From contig NC_064655.1 of assembly GCF_001723175.1 (NCBI RefSeq), positions 558,001 to 622,000 of the forward strand: 64,000 nt of DNA, in the 5' to 3' direction. The notes under the pieces are model-generated. The model was not told the origin of the DNA, did no database searches, and worked only from the letters and a program-made list of their open reading frames with translations. Position 1 is the stretch's first letter. Every line of letters begins with the position of its first letter. The DNA comes from Penicillium oxalicum (Eukaryota; Ascomycota; Eurotiomycetes; Eurotiales; Aspergillaceae). The position numbers were made by a program, and so were the translations under genes. This document shows, piece by piece, positions 59,701-64,000 of this stretch.

Positions 59701-60703
59701 GGGCATACAAAATGATACCACAGCTCCACATATCGGCCTTGTCACCGCGATACTTGCGTCCGTAGATGATCTCTGGCGCTGCGTAGTGGGGGCTGCCACA
59801 AGATGTGTTGAGCCAGTGTCCTGCGGGCTGCAGCGCGGCCATGCCAAAGTCCGCCAGCTTGACGTTATGGTTGGCATCAAGAAGAATATTCTCCGGCTTC
59901 AAATCTCGATGACAGATGTTGAACCGATGGCAATAGCCCAAGCCAGCAATAATCTGACGAAACAGACGGACCGCTTCTTCTTCGGGCAAGGGCCCATTAT
60001 TGGAGACATAGTCAAAAAGTTCACCTCCTTCAACGTACTCGAGGACGAGATACCTATGATCAGTCAGTCGCAACCCAGAGCCAACTAATGACGGTCGTCT
60101 GTCTGATCGAGAGACTTACAGCTCTCCTCTGTTCTCCCAGACATCGTACAGACTAATCACATTAGGATGTTCAATCAACTTCATAATCACCACTTCTCGT
60201 TCAATACCACTCGGTATCTGTCGTGCACTCGGATTCCCCGGGAAATTGTTCACATTGCGGTCCATGGCGGCGATGCTCTCACTTTGCACCATGGCAGCCG
60301 ACTTCTTTGATACAATCTTGATGGCGGCTGTCTGACCGGTCATGGCATGTTTTGCCAGTCTGACCCGTCCCGTGGCTCCCTTGCCAAGTGTTCGTCCGAG
60401 TTGCCATGGTCCGACATGTGTCTTTCGCTTGCCCTTGCCCGATAGTAACGAGGTAGCCGAAACGACGGAGTTGCGAACGGAATCAGAGTGAAAATCGGTC
60501 GCCACTGATTGCTGCCGGTTTGCCCTGTTGGTGCGTGGTGTTGATACTGGCGGACCAGGTGTGCATTCGCTTCCCTTCGAACGATACACATCTTCCATCT
60601 GAGCACCCGACGCATCCACGTTGCTGCCTCGGTTGTAGTTGGCCCGACTGGAGGCGTCGCTCAGTGGCTGACGCCTGCGATAGGTTTCTGGGTGGTCGGC
60701 CAT
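56748..60703 (-). CDS. Septin-associated Ser/Thr kinase, Gin4/Hsl1/Kcc4 (Nim1-related) family
   Basis: Five exons on the minus strand: 60703-60120, 60053-59325, 59265-57401, 57349-57038 and 56983-56748; 1241 residues. The kinase domain begins after a Ser/Asn-rich leader: LGKGATGRV (106-114), catalytic K129 in AAIKIVSKK, HRDLKPEN with D245, DFG with D263, and APE at 287-289. A long, basic, Ser-rich middle follows. The last two exons form a KA1 membrane-binding domain (NWFARVFQIKPASRVIAL, LREWEDYGMEDV, FVAEFYTVLENRRQANLS, RGAASSFNKVVDT). In yeasts these kinases act at the septin collar and bud neck and inhibit Swe1/Wee1, tying cell shape to mitosis. Donor GTAGGT at 59324 and acceptor at 59266 were chosen because the frame otherwise stops one codon later. 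The 51 bp intron at 57400-57350 is in frame. Confidence 0.93.
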
Positions 60704-63700
60704 AGTTCTTTTGGGCTTTTTTGAATCAGTTTTGTGGCACCCGGATCGCCTAGGGGACGTGGGTGGGATCGTCCGCGAAGTGAGGTGAGGTTGGAAGGTC
60801 GTTTGGATTTCTTAATTCAAATGAAGGCGGAGGGCATCCACGTCACGAGCTTCGAGTTGCGCCTTCCTCTCCAAGTCTGAGTGTGGATCTGACCAGCGAC
60901 AAAATAGCAAACAGACTTGTCTTATTCGCGAACCAGCAGACTGGATTCCAGTGCTGAAGGATAGAATGAATGACTGCACTTATTCCGTTGAAGAGAACAT
61001 CAACTCAAACAAAACACAAGTAATTAGAAGGAGTGATTATTGTAAATGAGCTCAACACCACATGGCTCAAGTCGATAAGAAGGAGAGGCAGTTCGTGAGG
61101 CGGAATGGCCTCGTCTGAACGAAAGTAGTCGACGTGAGCGTGGAAGATGTCGAAATTGCACCTGGCCGACCTTACGATAGAGAAATCCCGAGAGAAGATG
61201 TAGCCCCAAAGATCAAGGGTAGTAGTCGCATACCTACGCACGGTTGTTTGTGGAATGAAGACTTGAAAGGGAAAAGAAAACACACGAATTCTTGGATGTA
61301 TTCAGGTTCGGAATGTAGAACCTTCGAGCTTCACAGCACGCCGTACGCGCTTCCTTGTTGGAACTTGCTACCAGCGTGGCTATAGTTCCAGGGTCCCCCC
61401 TTCAAACCTTTCTTGTTTTTTAAATGCCCTGAAATCATCTCCTGCTCTGAGTTCATTCATCTCAATTTTACATTCTATCTTAATCTTTCAGACTCAATTT
61501 TCTTCTAATAGACTATCTGGTTGCTTTCATCCAGCGGTGCTTCATACTCTCATGATGACAGCTCCATGCCCCAATCTGGTTGGGACTCACTGTGTGAACG
61601 TTGAGCGAAAGACAAGAGCTGTTTCCCATCCATTCATCCCCTCCCATCATGCTATTACTCCCATGGTCTGATCAAGAAATAGTCTTGATCTTGTCATTAA
61701 GTTTGAATGATAGAGGATTTAAAATAAACTGGCTGGGTACATTCCGACCTGGAGGGGATCGCGCCTCATCCCGCTCCGTTGGTGACAATCGGTGCTCTAA
61801 AGGGGCCAGCCCACATTACCATCGACATTCCACCTCCCTAGAGCCCCTATCATAGGTAACTCAAATGTGGTTGACTGGTGTCAAACTACTCATCGTTTCC
61901 ACGCATAGTTGACCTTTTTGAGTGTCTCATCGTAATATTCGCGGTAAAATAGCGGGGCGTGGTTCCTATTGACCTAGCAGAGAGTTACAGATCATTGCAC
62001 ACGTACTGGAGATTTTCGCTTTTTCCAATTATATCGAGCCCCCGTCATGAATCTACGCATGATCCAATGTCTGTAAATAGCTGATTTAGGTGGATTACAA
62101 GCCACAAGTAGAAAATACCAGTAGAGCGATCTTTGTGTACTCTATAGGCCAGCCATTAGTCCATGGAGACTTCCGTTGACTGATAACAGCAACGTAGGTA
62201 CAGGTCGCGAAAGACTGGTGAAGTAGTGTACTACTCTCCTCTCAACGTGAGAAGCACTCAAGGCATCACCAGCGGGGGCATATTATTGACTCTCAGCATT
62301 ACTACTGACATGGATGATCGAATTGATCCTGATGGATGGCTTCAATTTGTCATCATTCAAATATTCAAATCCGGTGGTGATTCTCGTGCTGCAAAATGAC
62401 GGCAACTTTTATCGGCACCATCAGTACGGGCAATATGTATTATTACTGATCAGGAAAATGACGGGAGGCCTTCATTCAAATCGCGTAGCGGCAGAGACAA
62501 GACTACCTAGTTATTACAGCTTCTGTGCCTGAAAAATGTAGGTTTCAATCCAAACTCAGAAGCCATGGAGGTTCCGACCGGAAGTATATTTCACAGATGT
62601 GCCTCGATAATCGCCAATGTACGGGCACTTTTTCTTGGCGCTGGAGCCAGAAACAGTAGTCCTCACTTCTCCATCGACTAGTAGGACTCCATTTACTTCC
62701 CAAGTATATATTCTCAATTTCTCAATGGAACTAAATCCCCCCAAACTAGCCAGAATTTTCAGCGCTGTACAAAAAACTGCATGTGGCTTCCCTCCCTAGA
62801 ACCAACGTCTCCCATTATCTCCGGTCAATCCGAGGAAAACGTTGGGAACGGGCACTACCCATCTAATCCTCTCACATTAGGGCTGGGGTTTACCTGAAAG
62901 GATCAATCAAACCTAAGCAATTCATAGGTATAAGGTTATCACCCTCTGTGGGACATTGAAGTATCCATATACACGCGTAGCTCCAAGCGCCTGACTGAAC
63001 TGGGAATTGAAGGTCTCTTGTCCCCGGCAAATCTTACTGTCATACCTCAAAGTCAATCACAGCTAGACCTCTATATCAGATCTCGAGTCCCGTTATCTAG
63101 CATGCTCACTCAAACCTGGCTTCCCAAGAATTAGTGCCATCTGACCAGCCTGGTTACCTATCTCATCTCATTACTGAATAAATCCACCCGAGGTGTGCGG
63201 GTAAAGCGTGCAAAAGGATGTCGATTCTCGAGAATTCGGGAACCCCTTGCATCAATACAGATGATCTTCACTGCAAAGTCCGTGCTAGGTTCTATTCCCC
63301 CGGCACTGATCAGGCACAAACAGAGGCCCCCTTCATGAATTGCCCAGTGAGAAGGGATAGACAGGCGCCAAGTTCAAGTCAAGGGTTCTTTGGGTTTCTT
63401 TCTCTCGTGACTACACGTGAAAAAATCTCTGTGAAATTCTGTGCAACACATGGAAATGACGTGAACAGTCAACAGATTGTCTGGAACATACTGTTTGTTA
63501 TTTTTAGCCATGTTTGAGAGCCCTTTTCTGATGTCAATCGGGGTCCCTTCGTCCTTCACACATCCGCTGTGTAAGCCCCTTTCAAGGTTCTGTAGGAGGA
63601 TTGAGTCCAGTACCTTGCTGAGGGGCACCGAGAGTCAGGCCGCAACATGAAGTGACTTCGCACCAGCGCTAGGACTCCGGAGATGTTGTCAATGTTGTGG

Positions 63701-64000
63701 ACTCTCCCTACCACAAGATTTTCTAACGCGGCCCAAAGAATGATTAAATTCGATCATCTTGAGACTACTCCAGTACGTACATCGACATGATTTGTATATA
63801 ATTTCCAGAATAAAAGAAAACAACCTTAACATCCAGCTTCAAGGGTCATAGTGGTAGCGAGACCTGCCACTATTTGAATTGAAGTCAAGATGAACATTGC
63901 CTAGCTAATCCAATATATAAGTGATGATTTGATCAGTACCAAATTGCCCATTCATCTGAGTATGTACTAGGGTAGCCCGTCTGTGGAGACGTGAGTGAAC
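60704..64000. other. Intergenic, at least 3.3 kb, kinase upstream region to window edge
   Basis: Contains the kinase promoter. No ORF above 100 codons, no domain, tRNA or repeat was recognised. The sequence is relatively AT-rich from about 61400 onward. Confidence 0.5.

Overview
This window looks like nuclear DNA of a filamentous ascomycete, most likely Eurotiales (Aspergillus/Penicillium type). The genes carry short GT..AG introns of about 50-310 bp, sit on both strands without operons, and have pyrimidine-rich leaders. The products (a GlkA-type glucokinase, a Mic19 MICOS subunit, a TRI12-type efflux pump, a norsolorinic-acid-reductase-like aldo-keto reductase, Zn2Cys6 regulators) fit that group. 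I assign about fifteen protein genes; exon borders were built by hand from splice signals and reading phase.

Left part (1-16.4 kb): the 3' end of a C2HC5 zinc-finger (ASC-1/TRIP4-like) gene; a three-exon cytochrome P450 with a (CTA)29 microsatellite in its upstream region; a three-exon Mpv17/PMP22 membrane protein; a four-exon DHA-type MFS exporter on the minus strand; a 3.3 kb spacer; an intronless aldo-keto reductase; and glucokinase. P450, exporter and reductase could be a small accessory metabolic group, but no backbone synthase is present.

Middle part (16.4-39 kb): mostly housekeeping. These are Mic19, Pop1 (RNase P/MRP), a TRI12-like exporter, a mitochondrial HotDog thioesterase, the proteasomal deubiquitinase Ubp6, the Arp2/3 subunit ARPC4, an RRM protein and a DUF2461 protein. 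Ubp6 and ARPC4 are divergent from one 339 bp promoter. ARPC4 is split into eleven exons, the first contributing only the ATG and the last only nine coding bases, so plain ORF scans miss it. The RRM gene reads as frame-broken at three points.

Right part (39-64 kb): a decayed minus-strand coding relic (one frame of about 250 codons with three C-to-T-type stops) borders a 12.5 kb stretch without recognisable genes but rich in homopolymer and dinucleotide tracts. This leads into a proline-rich Zn2Cys6 factor whose second exon changes frame twice. A 1241-residue Gin4/Hsl1/Kcc4-type kinase with a KA1 domain follows, then 3.3 kb of apparently non-coding sequence to the edge.

The most interesting signals are the ARPC4 micro-exon structure, the repeated one-base frame breaks at short C runs in the RRM and Zn2Cys6 genes (assembly error or real decay), the decayed relic, and the long gene-free region ahead of the transcription factor. 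I did not see a clearly novel multi-gene system.
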